A stretch of DNA of 64,000 nt from Cryptomeria japonica (Eukaryota; Streptophyta; Pinopsida; Cupressales; Cupressaceae): assembly GCF_030272615.1 (NCBI RefSeq), contig NC_081405.1, positions 611,317,065-611,381,064 of the forward strand, in the 5' to 3' direction. Positions 46,613 through 57,337 of the stretch are shown piece by piece. The position numbers were made by a program, and so were the translations under genes. Position 1 is the stretch's first letter; the number at the start of each line of letters is the position of its first letter. The notes beneath the pieces are model-generated. The model made no database searches, was not told where the DNA came from, and saw only the letters and a program-made list of their open reading frames with translations.

Positions 46613-47301
46613 TTTTGGTGAACTTGATGTCATACATCTTAATTCTTATTTCTCATTATTAGATCTGAATAATTGCAATTTGAATTTCAAATTTTCATTT
46701 CCAAGTTTAATCTTTTTGCAAATTTTAGAGGTTAATTGCATAAAAACCCTAATTTTTCATTTTTAGGAAATTGAGCTTATGAAGTGTAAAGTTTTAAATA
46801 GTTGTTTCAGATCTGATTTCTATTTCAAAATTTCAATTCAAATCTATCTCTTTATTCTAAAAATTTAGTGGTTAAATCAGAAAACCCTAATTTTTAAAAT
46901 CTTTCTATTTTTGACCTTTGACTACAAATTTGACTGATCTAGACATCTCCAGATCATATTTTTTGTTGGATTCCACATTAAAATCATAATTTCTATCATC
47001 CCTAAAAATTTTGAAAAAATTTGGTTGGACCGTGTGCACTTCCACAACGGTCCTCAACTTTTTTTGCGAAATTTTAGGAGACAGAATTGACTGTATTTTT
47101 CTACTTAAATCCAAAAAATTGGCATACTTTATCAATTTTAACACCCTCTAAGGTCGAATACAAATTCAAATTCAAATTTTAAAATTTAAATTTCAAATCT
47201 GCAATTCAAATTCCATTTTTCCCTCCTTTATTCAATTTTCTATGCATGTATGGGGTGAACATTATGGCTAAATGTCATATGACTTTCTTATTTGATCATA
47301 A

Positions 47302-48519
47302 GTGCATATGGAGTTCCTATCTTATTTTGCTAATTCAATTTTGAGTTACATTAAATATATTCATGATTTTTCCTTTCATGCATATGATGATAATTTAGTT
47401 CTCCTTTTCGTTCATAGCTATGATTTACCCTTTCCCAAAATTGATCTCATTAATAAGGGCACATTCGTGCAAAAAGGGAATGTGGACACTTTTTTCAAAG
47501 ATCTCCCTCATAAGGATGAATCTTTGGAGAATTGTGTTCCTTCTTCTCCTAAAACGTACCTCCCTCATAAGGATTATTTGGTGCAAGAGGATGATATTAT
47601 GGCTACTTATCCTATTGATACCATACATTCTTTTCATGATCTTCCCTCTAAAGATGAAGCAATAATTACATATGATAGTCCTTTTTCTAATGAGTGTCTT
47701 GAACATAAAGATACCTTAGAACAAGAGGATGATATTATTTCTCATCATAATGCTCTCTCTCCCAAAAATCAAGAGCCTAACAAAAATCAAATCCATTCCA
47801 TTCATGTTCCTATGAAACCAAAAATTCTTCCTGATTATCATATTGTGCCTTACACATATACTAATGAGGTAATTGACGAGAACATAAGTGAAGTATCATA
47901 TGCTTTCTTAGTTACTACAATCCTCTCTTCAATTCACTCAAATACCCCATCTCCTACCAAAGAAGTTCCTAAAGAAGAACTCTTAGAGAATGATTGGGGC
48001 TCCTTAGATTTCACTCCTACCTTTTCTAGAAAGTCTAAGATGCCTGAATTTCACATTCCCAATTTTTCTCTTAAAACAAATCTTGAAGTTGATTGGGCCT
48101 CTTTAAAATTCAATACAATTCCCCCTAAGAGTGAACCTTCTTTTTAACATACATGCAATGGAAAAATGTTTGAATGTGAGCGACAAAGCCATGAGAAATC
48201 ACACATTCCATTGTCCACATCTTCTTCTCCATTGTCTTGTAAATCCACACCTTCTCATTCTAATTTTGAGTTACAACAAGAGAATGTGTTGATCAATCTT
48301 CTAAATTCTAAATTCATATCTCCTCTTTGTTCTAAATGAAGAAGAAAACATAAAAAACATTATCAATCTTCTTCTTTTTGTAAATATCATCAAAACCATG
48401 GCCATTCTACTAATGAGTGTCAATCTTTGAAAACACAAATACAACATTACATTGATTCAGGCATTTTAAAAATAACATTTGACAATGGATGGCATATTCA
48501 TCATGATCATTTCAAATGA
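47302..48519 (+). pseudogene. Inner element ORF: acidic repeat protein with CX2HX4HX4C motif
   Basis: A 405-codon frame interrupted only by a TAA (48145-48147) and a TGA near 48338. The N-terminal half repeats units such as FKDLPHKDESLEN, YLPHKDYLVQEDD, HDLPSKDEA and LEHKDTLEQEDD, spaced about 30-35 residues. Then comes ENDWGSLDFTPTF..KMPEFHI with a second, shorter DWASLKF. The C-terminus reads CKYHQNHGHSTNECQSLK (48379 on), a CX2HX4HX4C motif like the C-terminal part of some plant gypsy gag proteins. The outer element has a homologous but more decayed version. Probably a gag-like protein; I cannot assign a family. Open length over stops suggests it was selected until recently. Confidence 0.65.
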
Positions 48520-48730
48520 CATTCAAATTCCTATTATGTTTCTCCTCACTATGTGACATAGTTAGCCTACATATTGGGGGCTCTTTATCATTTGTGGTGG
48601 TACGATTTTAGGTGCAATCATACTTACTAAGCAACATAATAGCCTATTTATTCTAGCCTCTATGCTTGGGGGGAAATAATATTCCTTTTCCTCTTTCTAA
48701 GGTTTCACTATTTTCTTTATGGAGTGCATT

Positions 48731-49290
48731 ATTCATAAACTTGATGTCATTTCTTGCATGGATTTTTCCTTCATGCGAGCGCATGTCTGTTCTATGCTTA
48801 GGATATTTTCCTTGCTTGAAATGGTACATCTATTATGAACAATATCTCCTTAGAAAACCTTTTTGAACCTTCTTCTTCTTTCTCTCTCTTTTCTAATTAC
48901 CTCATCTATTTAATTATTCATAAACTTGATGTCCTTTGTTGCATGGAGTATTCCTTCATGTAAGTGCATGTCTATTCCATGAGTGGGATCTTCTCCTTTC
49001 TTTAAATGGTATATCAATTATTAATAATCTCTATTTAGAGGACTTTTGTGAACCTCCTTATTCTTCTTTCTCTCTCCTTGAAAATTACCTCTTCTATTGT
49101 GTTATTCATAACTTGATGTCCTTTCTTGAATGGAGTTATCCTTCATGAAAGCGCATGTTTGTTCCTTTGTTAGAATGTATTCCTTTCTTGAAATGGTATT
49201 ATCCTACTCTTGGGGTGAAATGATATCTCTCCCTCTCTCTTTCTCTAAGGATCCACCTTTCCCTATTGTGTGGATGGTGTGAGATTTATT
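48731..49290 (+). repeat. ~187-bp degenerate tandem repeats
   Basis: ATTCATAA(A)CTTGATGTC starts units at 48731, 48916 and 49104; each has CCTTCATG, GCGCATGT or GTGCATGT, and TTGAAATGGTA. Non-coding, between the ORF and the 3' LTR. Confidence 0.8.
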
Positions 49291-49816
49291 ACTTGACTGT
49301 GAAATTATTGGTTGTTTGCTCAAGGATTCTCTCTTATACAAGAGGTGTCAATCCTTGACTACAACCTCTTTTCACACTGGGTAATGTACATCTATGATAA
49401 ACTCACCCATCCCTCTCAGGGCTAAACCTGAGTCATCCTCCATTGAGAATCCCTCTCACTAAGGAATAGGAGGAAGGATTGCATTCTTGTTCTCTTCTTT
49501 TCTCTATTCTAGAAGATGTTATATTTGTCTAAGACAACTCCTCTTGGGGGTAGATGTCTTTTGAACAAATATCTCTTCTCCTCCAAGGATCACCTTTACA
49601 CTTACATCAAGATATCTCTTTTCAACTATCTTATCCTTGCTTGAAGAGTATTCCCTCTCTTGTTTGGATTTATGACTTTGTTGCATAACAGATATCTTCT
49701 TTGTGTTGAGGGTAGGTATCCTTGGTCTACTTTCTTTAAGATATCAACATCAACCTATGTTGACATCTTAAGGGGAGGCATCCACACTGCTCGTTTGTAC
49801 TATACTTCTCTCATAC
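49291..49816 (+). other. Internal non-coding DNA of the inner element
   Basis: Pyrimidine-rich sequence with short repeated phrases (TCTCTT, ATATCTC). Nothing coding recognised. Confidence 0.4.
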
Positions 49817-50075
49817 ATTGCACAGTGGGAAATTCTTGGAACCAAAGGGCGACCTCTTAGAGAAAGGTGTCATCACTTTTCTTGTACAATGAGACATTAT
49901 TGGAACCAGATGGAATCCTCTTAGAGAAATATGTCATCACTATCTATAGTGGGTAATTCTTAGAACCAAAGCATGGTCTCTTAGAGAGATGATGCCACTT
50001 TTCTTTTATGTGGGGTGATTATTCTCGAAACCAGAACACGGTATCTTAGAGAGGGATGTCACACCTTTCTTGACA
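49817..50075 (+). repeat. ~62-65-bp tandem repeats, four units
   Basis: Units starting at about 49822, 49886, 49948 and 50010 share the pattern GGGAAATTCTTGGAACCAAA...CTCTTAGAGA...GTCATCACTTTTCTT. Next to it (50190-50330) ATGGATCACCTAG-type units repeat about three times. Confidence 0.8.
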
Positions 50076-50751
50076 CTTTTATACAGGTTGTAGCATACTC
50101 AGGCATAGACACTTATGAGTCACTTCAAACCTCACTTGCACACATATGTGCTTAAGGTTGGGTGGAACTAACGGATTTCCCACTCTCCTCCCTTACATGG
50201 ATCACCTAGACAGGCTCTAGGGGTGAGACTTTCCATGTCCTTCTCTCCATAGATCACCTAGTTTTAGGGGCAAGACATCCATGGTTTCTTTCTTCTTCGT
50301 CTTTCTTCTCATGGATCACTAAAGTGTGTATTCATGTCCTCTCTCTTCTTCCTCTCATGAACTCATAGTTTTTCTATTGATGGTTCATGGATGATATCAT
50401 CTTTTCTCTTTTATGTGATCATTTGTGTTTATGTGGTGGCATGGGTCTTTGTGTCCTGATTAGTTGTTGAGATATCTGAGTATCAAGGTCTCTTCAGCTA
50501 GTTGGTTTGTCGTCTTGTTTCTTGTCTTTTTGTGTGTCCTTTGTGCTTTGTTTTTTGTTTTGTGTGCCTTGTTCCTTTTATTTGTGTGCTCTTGCATATG
50601 TTTGAGTGATTTAAGATCCTAAGATTGGGGGCTTGGTTCCTTGAGATTAGTGACATCTTATACTCCTTGTGATCTTTCTCTGCCTCTCTCATCTTCATAT
50701 CTCTCTTTCTTCTACTTTATCGGCAATAGTGGCATAAACCATACTCCCACT

Positions 50752-50766
50752 AAAGTGGGGGCTAAA
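50752..50766 (+). other. Polypurine tract of the inner element
   Basis: AAAGTGGGGGCTAAA directly before the 3' LTR start at 50767. Confidence 0.75.
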
Positions 50767-51932
50767 TGTAGTGTCATAAAATTATGCCTCTTGCAATTTT
50801 AACCATATTTTAGGTCCTCAACTTGATGACAGCATATTCTTCCCCAACCAAGACCTAAATCTGCATTTTCACCCTTGACCCCTTCATTTTTGAGCCCTGA
50901 GATAGCCTCAGAACCCTATCTGGGCCCCAAGATAGGGAAGGAAAGGGGTATGGCACCCTTATCCCACCCTCTTAGGGTGGCTCCAAGATAGGTCCCCCCG
51001 GCCCCATTTGCACTTTGAGATCCTAAATCTCCCCGATGTTGGCCTTTTATGAGATGAATTAATCTTTAAGAGGCATGTATAAAAGGGAGTTGGTTTTCTC
51101 ATTTGTATGAGGAGAAATGGGAGGCAAATTTCAAGCGAAGGGATCATAAGCAAGCATAGGAAAAGATATACATCATCAAGCATTCAAGCATTCAAGTCTT
51201 CTTCATTCATCCATTGGAGCAATATTTCAATATTCGTTTGCAAGCATGTATGTGTGTTAGGGTTTTGTCATGTTGCATTCCATTCCATGCAATACTTATG
51301 ATTACATTCAAGAAGAAAATCAATCATCATCAATAAGTTGCAGATCTACAAGGTATACATGTCCATTGTTTGCATTCAAGCATTTGTAATTACTTTCTTC
51401 TAAGGTTGATTCCTCAACCGAGGTTTGATTGAGGCAAACCCCTATTCACAACCCCCCTTTCTTCTCTTTTATGTGTGTAGGTTGCAGGTCCATAGCTATA
51501 ATTGCAAGTTTGGGCTTCATTTGTAGAGACAGAAGAACCCTTTTTGTTTCGCAGATTTTGTGGAGGACCATGTACATTCTCGCCATGGTCCCAACGACTT
51601 TTCTCCAAATTTGTAGGATAGATTTGTATCAATCTAATTAGCTCAGATATAAAGTTACAGTGCGATCCCAAACTAGTAGATCTTCATTTCACTCATTTTC
51701 TCTCTCTTTTCCACATAGTCAACAAGTCAACTTTCTCATTTACAAAAGAGGGCAAATCATACTTCAATCCTTGCTATCCACTTAGTATTCAGATCCTTGT
51801 TTCCCTTGATTTGGATATAGTGGATTCAACCCCTCTTTTGAATGTAAAATTCTCCCAAGTGAAAATCATCCTAGTGGCTTCCTTTCTCTCTCCTAGGTGG
51901 GGAGTCACTAGGATTCAAGTTTCCAATTTACA
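50767..51932 (+). repeat. Inner element 3' LTR (1166 bp)
   Basis: Matches the 5' LTR with scattered substitutions and about 52 fewer bases, mainly at the GGCACCCCTGTCCC units. Confidence 0.9.
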
Positions 51933-52465
51933 ATTTCTATCCTCTGCTACCTAATAGCACAATTTCAATTCAATCCAATTTCATGGTTTATTCTAAAATT
52001 TGGGGTTGACTTAGGAAAACTCCTTTCTACCCAATATTTTCCCCTTCTTTTGTTGTACAAGAATAGGTGGTACACCTATAGAAATAGGCACAAACTAATC
52101 AAGTAGAGATCTACAATCTGCAATTTGTCAAAATAGAAATTAGTGTCAGGTGAGAGACACCCATTGCACCCCAATCCTACAAGAATGTCACTTAGGGCAC
52201 CATACTACCTCCTTTTCTACCTCAAATTTGGAATATGGATCAATTACAACCTCTTCTATCATCTCCTTTTCTGAAATTGTTCTATAAGTTTTCTTTCTCT
52301 ACATGTCGAAAGTTGTCAATTTCATTCTATTTGATCCTAGTTTGTTTGATTCTCATTTATAATTGCATAGTCATTTTGAAGTACACTATAGAAAAGGATA
52401 ATTTCATCCACCTAGTGCTTGAGCCTTCTTGATCTTGGTGATCATCTTCCTTCTAATGTATTGTA
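51933..52465 (+). repeat. Outer element, left LTR part 2
   Basis: Starts with the duplicated target (ATTTC) and continues TATCCTCTGCTACCTAATAG, matching TAGCCTTTGCTACCTAACAA at 56796 on; both run to TTGATC..(G)G.GATCATCTTCCTTC near the LTR end. Confidence 0.85.
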
Positions 52466-52709
52466 AGCCATTGGTAAACCTAATTTCCTACATCTTTTTT
52501 TTTCATTTTTTAAAATAAGAGTAAAAAAAAATCTCTTTTTATACATTTTTTTATGTACTTACATTACAAAAAAAAAAAGATTATAAAAAAATTTCTTTCA
52601 ATACATTTTTGTTTATGCATTAGCATTAGTTAAAAAAAAGACATAAAAATTTTCATATTGTTTTATACATTTAGTACATATTTTCATATCCAATTACATT
52701 AGTTTCAAA

Positions 52710-53186
52710 ATGCATATATTTTATAAATTTGTTTTATTTTACTCTCCTAAGGACCCTCTTATCCATGAAGACATATTTTTTCTACAGAATGATCTCCCTA
52801 TTTGGGATGAACCATTGGAAAATAATATGGATTATTCTCTCCCCCATAAGAGAACCTTGGTGAAAGAGGATGATATTGTCATAGAGGACATTGATATGGT
52901 TAACAATTCCCTTAATAACACTTTACCTTCTATTCATTTCAATGACCTTCCCTCTAGAGATAAAGAATTAATGAGTTATGTTTGTCCCTCTCCTAAATTT
53001 TGTCCTACTCATGAGGATACTTTGGAGAAAAAGGATAATATCCTTGATTTTCTTCCCTCCAAAAATAAAACATTTGAGTTCAACAAAGAACCTAATCAAG
53101 TCAATAACATCCATGTTTTGAGTAGAGCTAAGCCTAATATTATTCTCCAACTTCATCAAGTTGTCCTCCAACCTCAAAAAGACTAG
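52710..53186 (+). pseudogene. Outer element acidic repeat ORF
   Basis: 158 codons with NDLPIWDEPLENN, LPHKRTLVKEDD, NDLPSRDKELMS and HEDTLEKKDN units, homologous to the N-terminal half of the inner ORF (47302-48147). The partner downstream segments are in other frames, so it is frameshifted. Confidence 0.6.
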
Positions 53187-53461
53187 TGTTTTTGGTAAAA
53201 GGTGCTCAACAACCATATTCTCATGCAATAGCCCACACATATAACACTCAAAATAAGAAGCAAGATTCAAATTGTCTTCCCTCTTCTCAACCTTTCTTCC
53301 TCCCCCCTCATCCTTCATAACAAGTTGGTAAGGAGTATAATTTTATTGAACAACTTTGTGTTACTCCTACTAAGATATTCCTTTGAGACTTAATTAAACT
53401 TTCACCCACAAACCAAACTATGCTTCAAGATACTTTATGAAAGGCTATTTTTCCTCCTCTT

Positions 53462-53960
53462 GTGGGACCTAATGATGTGGTAGCCTTGTCGGAGTGTGTG
53501 AATACAACTAAAACTAACATTGTGGTCTCCCACAATGAATTGCCTTCTTTAGAAGTTCAAAATAAATATGTTCTCCTCATAATTGTGGTCCTTATTAATA
53601 AAAATACCATTAGAAGAACCTTATTTGATAATGGATCCAATCTTCACGTTTGTAGAATTTATTTATTGCATAAAATTAATGTGGATACATTTCTTATTCA
53701 ACTCGATTCCCTTTCTATTTGTGGCTTTGGTAATATTGCTTGAAAGATAATGGGTACCATAACCTTACCTATCATGATAGGTCTAGTTAATTTACCTACA
53801 CCTATATGTGTCATGCCTAATACCATTACTTATAATCATCTTCTAGGTAGACTTTGGTTTCATGCTATGTAAGTTGTCCCTTCAAGTCTTCATAATAAAG
53901 TCGTGTTCATCTACAATAATATTCTATATATTATTAAAAATAATTATAAATTACAAAGTT
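53462..53960 (+). pseudogene. Aspartic-protease-like domain of the outer element
   Basis: RRTLFDNGSNLHVCRIYLL fits the retropepsin active site of plant gypsy elements (D-x-G-S). After a stop at 53741, GTITLPIMIGLVNLPTPICV and NTITYNHLLGRLWFHAM follow, the LLGR box typical of these proteases. Two stops interrupt it. Its presence without RT or integrase suggests derivation from an autonomous gypsy element. Confidence 0.7.
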
Positions 53961-54510
53961 TTTTACAATTGGAACATTCTTATATTCCTTCATTGATACA
54001 AGTTGATACAACATCTCCTACTTCTCAAGAGAAACTCCTCAAAGATGATTGGTGGCCACTATATTTTACACCGTCTTTTGTGGTAGAATATAAAGTTCAT
54101 AAATTTAACATTGGAGCCTTGAAAGGGCCTAGTTTATCACTTGTTCAATCATATCCTCCTAATATTTCAACTCTTAATCTTGGACACAATTTAGGACATG
54201 TGCAACAAATCATTGAGACTCATGAGAGACATAAATCACACTTTCACTATGGAAGGTTTACATTTTCAGCATCCTCCTTTGTTTACATCCCATCCGTTAT
54301 TCTCTATGTATCTTTGAATTATATGCATCACTTTAACCAAGAAAACATTTTACCTAACCTTCTTCATGCCAAGTTGATTACTTAGCCCAAAAAATAAATA
54401 AATGTAGACAAGATCTTTGGAACCTTCCTTTTTCTATGTATTATCAATATCATGACCACTCTATTAATTAATGTCAATCTTTGCACTATAAAATTAAAAA
54501 CAAAATTGAT
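53961..54510 (+). pseudogene. Outer element C-terminal gag-like remnant
   Basis: SQEKLLKDDWWPLYFTPSF parallels PKEELLENDWGSLDFTPTF of the inner ORF. Near 54440-54490 a frame reads Y-Y-Q-Y-H-D-H-S-I-N-stop-C-Q-S-L, the decayed counterpart of the inner CX2HX4HX4C motif. In the outer element the protease thus lies between the acidic repeats and this part. Confidence 0.55.
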
Positions 54511-56025
54511 AATGATACCATTTACGTAACAGCTAAAAATGAGTGGTATTTCAATTATGATTTTTTTAATTTAACATTTAAGTTCCTATTATATTGCTCC
54601 ACAATATGTGACATTGTTATCCTATCTCTTGGGTTCTCATCATCATTCATGGTGGTACAATTTTAGGTGCAAACATACTATCTAATAAAAATAATAGTCT
54701 TTGTTATCCTTGTCTTCATACTTAGGGTAAAAGGATAGTGTTTCAATCTCCTATCCTTTATAAGGATCCACTTTCTCATTGTTAAGTGGTATTTGTTTAT
54801 CATGCGATGTCCTTCCTTGAAAAGAATTTTTTATTTTTGTCAATGATTCTCTTTTTTTTCCGAGAGGTGTGTATCCTTGATTAAAACCTCTTTCTTTCTT
54901 GAAAGTTTATGTCTATCATAAAAAAAACCCCTCGAGACCAAAAGTGTGTTATGGGCTTCATCAAGAATCCCTTTACCTAGAAATTGGGAAAGTTTAAATT
55001 CTTGTTCTCCTTCCCCTCAATTGGTTAATGACGTTATTTTTGTTCAAGATCTCTTCTTGGGGCTATATGTCTTTGATAAAATATCTCTTCCTCCTCTTCC
55101 ACATCCTTCAAAAGGATCCCTCTACACTTGTTGCATACGATGTCTCTTTATAATTATCTCTTCCTTTCCTCATAAGAGTTATGTCCTCTTTGGCTTGGAT
55201 TGTATGTACATTGTTTCTTAGAGGGTATCTCCTTGGTGTTAAAGTTGTTTATCTTGGTTTTTATTTTCCTTAAGATGTCAACATAGTAGAATATCCTTCC
55301 ATATTAAGGGGGAGCATATATACGACCTCTTTGTTTCAAATGGTACAAGTTTTCCTAATGAACATCATGCTTTGTTTAATTATCCTTATTCAAATCTTTT
55401 AGGTTGAGTCTAATAGGATAATACAACTTGATAGGGTCATATGACTCTCCTTTGCAACATTTTTAATGGATTTCCTTGGATATAATGCTTTCCTTGGTTA
55501 TCATTGGGATTGGTTGACTATCATAACACAACTTTCTATCCCATAAACACTCTTGGTACCAAAACCCTCTTTTAGGATAAGTTTACTAGTATAATACAAC
55601 TTGCTAACCCATCAACCCTTATTTCTCTCTCTACTAGGAGCGCACAACATAACACACTTTTCTATCATTAGATCATGGTATATTATCATTTTGGTTGGTG
55701 TGCATTATTGTTCTTATTATAATTTCACATGTGCTCTTTCAATAACATGACAATAATGATTTTAATAGTTTCAAGACATTTTGGTTATCAAGGTCTCTTC
55801 AACTAGTCGACTTGGAATCTTGTATTTTAATGCTAACGTTGTTTTTTTGTGTGCATTTGAAGGTTTCTTGTATGGATTGATTGGACCTATTCTTGGGGTA
55901 TTGATCAACCCTCAACATTATCTTGTCCCTAGATTTTTTCTCTCTCAAATGCCTTATCTCTTCACTTCTACTTTATCATGGGTATCACTGTAATATCATA
56001 CTCCAATAAAGTTGAGGCTAAAAAA
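54511..56025 (+). other. Non-coding 3' internal region of the outer element
   Basis: Resembles the 3' internal part of the inner element in phrases (TTGGGGCT..ATGTCTTTGATAAAATATCTCTTC; GGTTATCAAGGTCTCTTCAACTAGT near 55783 against 50475). No RT, RNase H or integrase motif was found. Ends with AAAGTTGAGGCTAAAAA, the tract before the LTR. Confidence 0.5.
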
Positions 56026-57337
56026 TGTAGTGTTGTAAATTGTACACCATTAATTAGGGTGTCCAATTTCACACTCTCTTATCATTGTGTCTCATTCCTC
56101 TATGCATTTCAGGGCCTTTAATTAATTTAAATTGATATTTTGATTAATATTATGGGTCCCCTCTTAATTAAATCTTGCCAAAATCTTACATGAGCCATTA
56201 TATCATAGATACATCATTCAATTCTTTTATCTCCTCATTTCTCACCTATCTAAGCCCTATTTTAACATGTATGGCATTCTGTACTTCACCCTCAAAACCC
56301 AATTTACATTTAATCTGACCCTCTCCTTGGCATTTTAGACCTTAGGTTTAAATTTGGGCTTGTATTGGATGGAGCAAGGTGCCCAGGAACAAGGTGTCCT
56401 AGGTGCCATGCTCCCCAATGTTTTGGCTCAAATTTAAACCATATAACAGTTAGCATGACTAAGCAAGAAATTTTTTCCTATGTTGGTCTACTCTAATTTT
56501 TGCAGCCTGACATGCTTGATGACATATAAAGGTATCTCTCTCTATATTTCAACTAGAGAAGAGAGAATTTTAGAAAACAATATCTCATGAGAATCTCAAC
56601 ATCAAGATTTCAAGAGTAGATCTAATTAAAAGAGTAGAAAGCTACTTCAAGACTTCTTCAATCATTTTTTTATTTATGATTTCATGATATTTTAATCATT
56701 TTTATCACATCAACACATGGATACATCATCCTAAGATCATTGCATCACCTATTGAACATATAACACTTATATTCAAGAATTTCATTTTTTAGTTCTAGCC
56801 TTTGCTACCTAACAACAAGCTTTCAATTCAAGTTCAATTTAATTCAATTTCATAGTTTATTCCAAAACTAGGGTTTTACTTAGGAAAACCCCTATCTACC
56901 CAACATTTTCCCCCTCTTTTGTTGTGTAGGAACATGTATCACACATACAAAAATGGTTACAGATTAATGAGATGAAGATCTAGAATTTTCAATTTGTCAG
57001 AGTAGAAAGTGTTGAGAGTGGGGAACCCACAACATCCTAATCTCAAGAGTAGTTTTCCTGTGGCACCTCAATCCCTACTTTTTTGATTCAAAATTGGACT
57101 ATGGGTCAGTAAAAGCGTGTTCCATCATCTCTTCTTCTGAAATTGGTCTACTAGTTTTTTGTTTTTTTGTGCATGCAAAAATATGTCAATTTAAATCTAT
57201 TTGGTCCTAGTTCATTTGATTATTGTTTAAAATTTCTTATTCATTTTCAAGTACCCCACAATGAATGACCATTTCATCTAGACCTAGTGCTTGTGCCTTC
57301 TTGATCCTAGAGGTTCATCTTTCTTCCAATGTATGTA
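56026..57337 (+). repeat. Outer element right LTR with unoccupied inner site
   Basis: Uninterrupted counterpart of the split left LTR. TTTTTTAGTTCTAGCC at 56785-56800 is the site the inner element used in the other LTR. The right end is approximate. Confidence 0.85.

Larger units (their letters stand above)
45395..51932 (+). mobile_element. Inner non-autonomous gypsy-like LTR element
   Basis: LTRs 45395-46612 and 50767-51932 (TGTAGTGTCATAAAATT...TTTACA) flank a primer-site-like TGGTGAACTTGATG (46616-46629), one ORF, tandem repeats and the tract AAAGTGGGGGCTAAA (50752-50766). The flanks AGTTC (45390-45394) and ATTTC (51933-51937) fit a 5-bp duplication; the unoccupied site is at 56791-56795 in the outer right LTR. 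No protease, RT or integrase was found. Confidence 0.9.
44637..57337 (+). mobile_element. Outer non-autonomous gypsy-like LTR element
   Basis: The left LTR is in two pieces (44637-45394 and 51933-52465) because the inner element inserted in it; the right LTR is 56026-57337. Between lie a primer-site-like TGGTAAACCTAAT (52472), an acidic ORF, an aspartic-protease-like stretch, a zinc-motif remnant and a tract AAAGTTGAGGCTAAAAA before the right LTR. I found no RT or integrase. The flanks GGGTA (44632-44636) and GGGAA (57338-57342) are a possible duplication. Confidence 0.8.

Noticed and set aside
48731..50330. CRISPR-like array
   Set aside because: Units are long, degenerate and directly adjacent with no spacers; the genome is a plant's.
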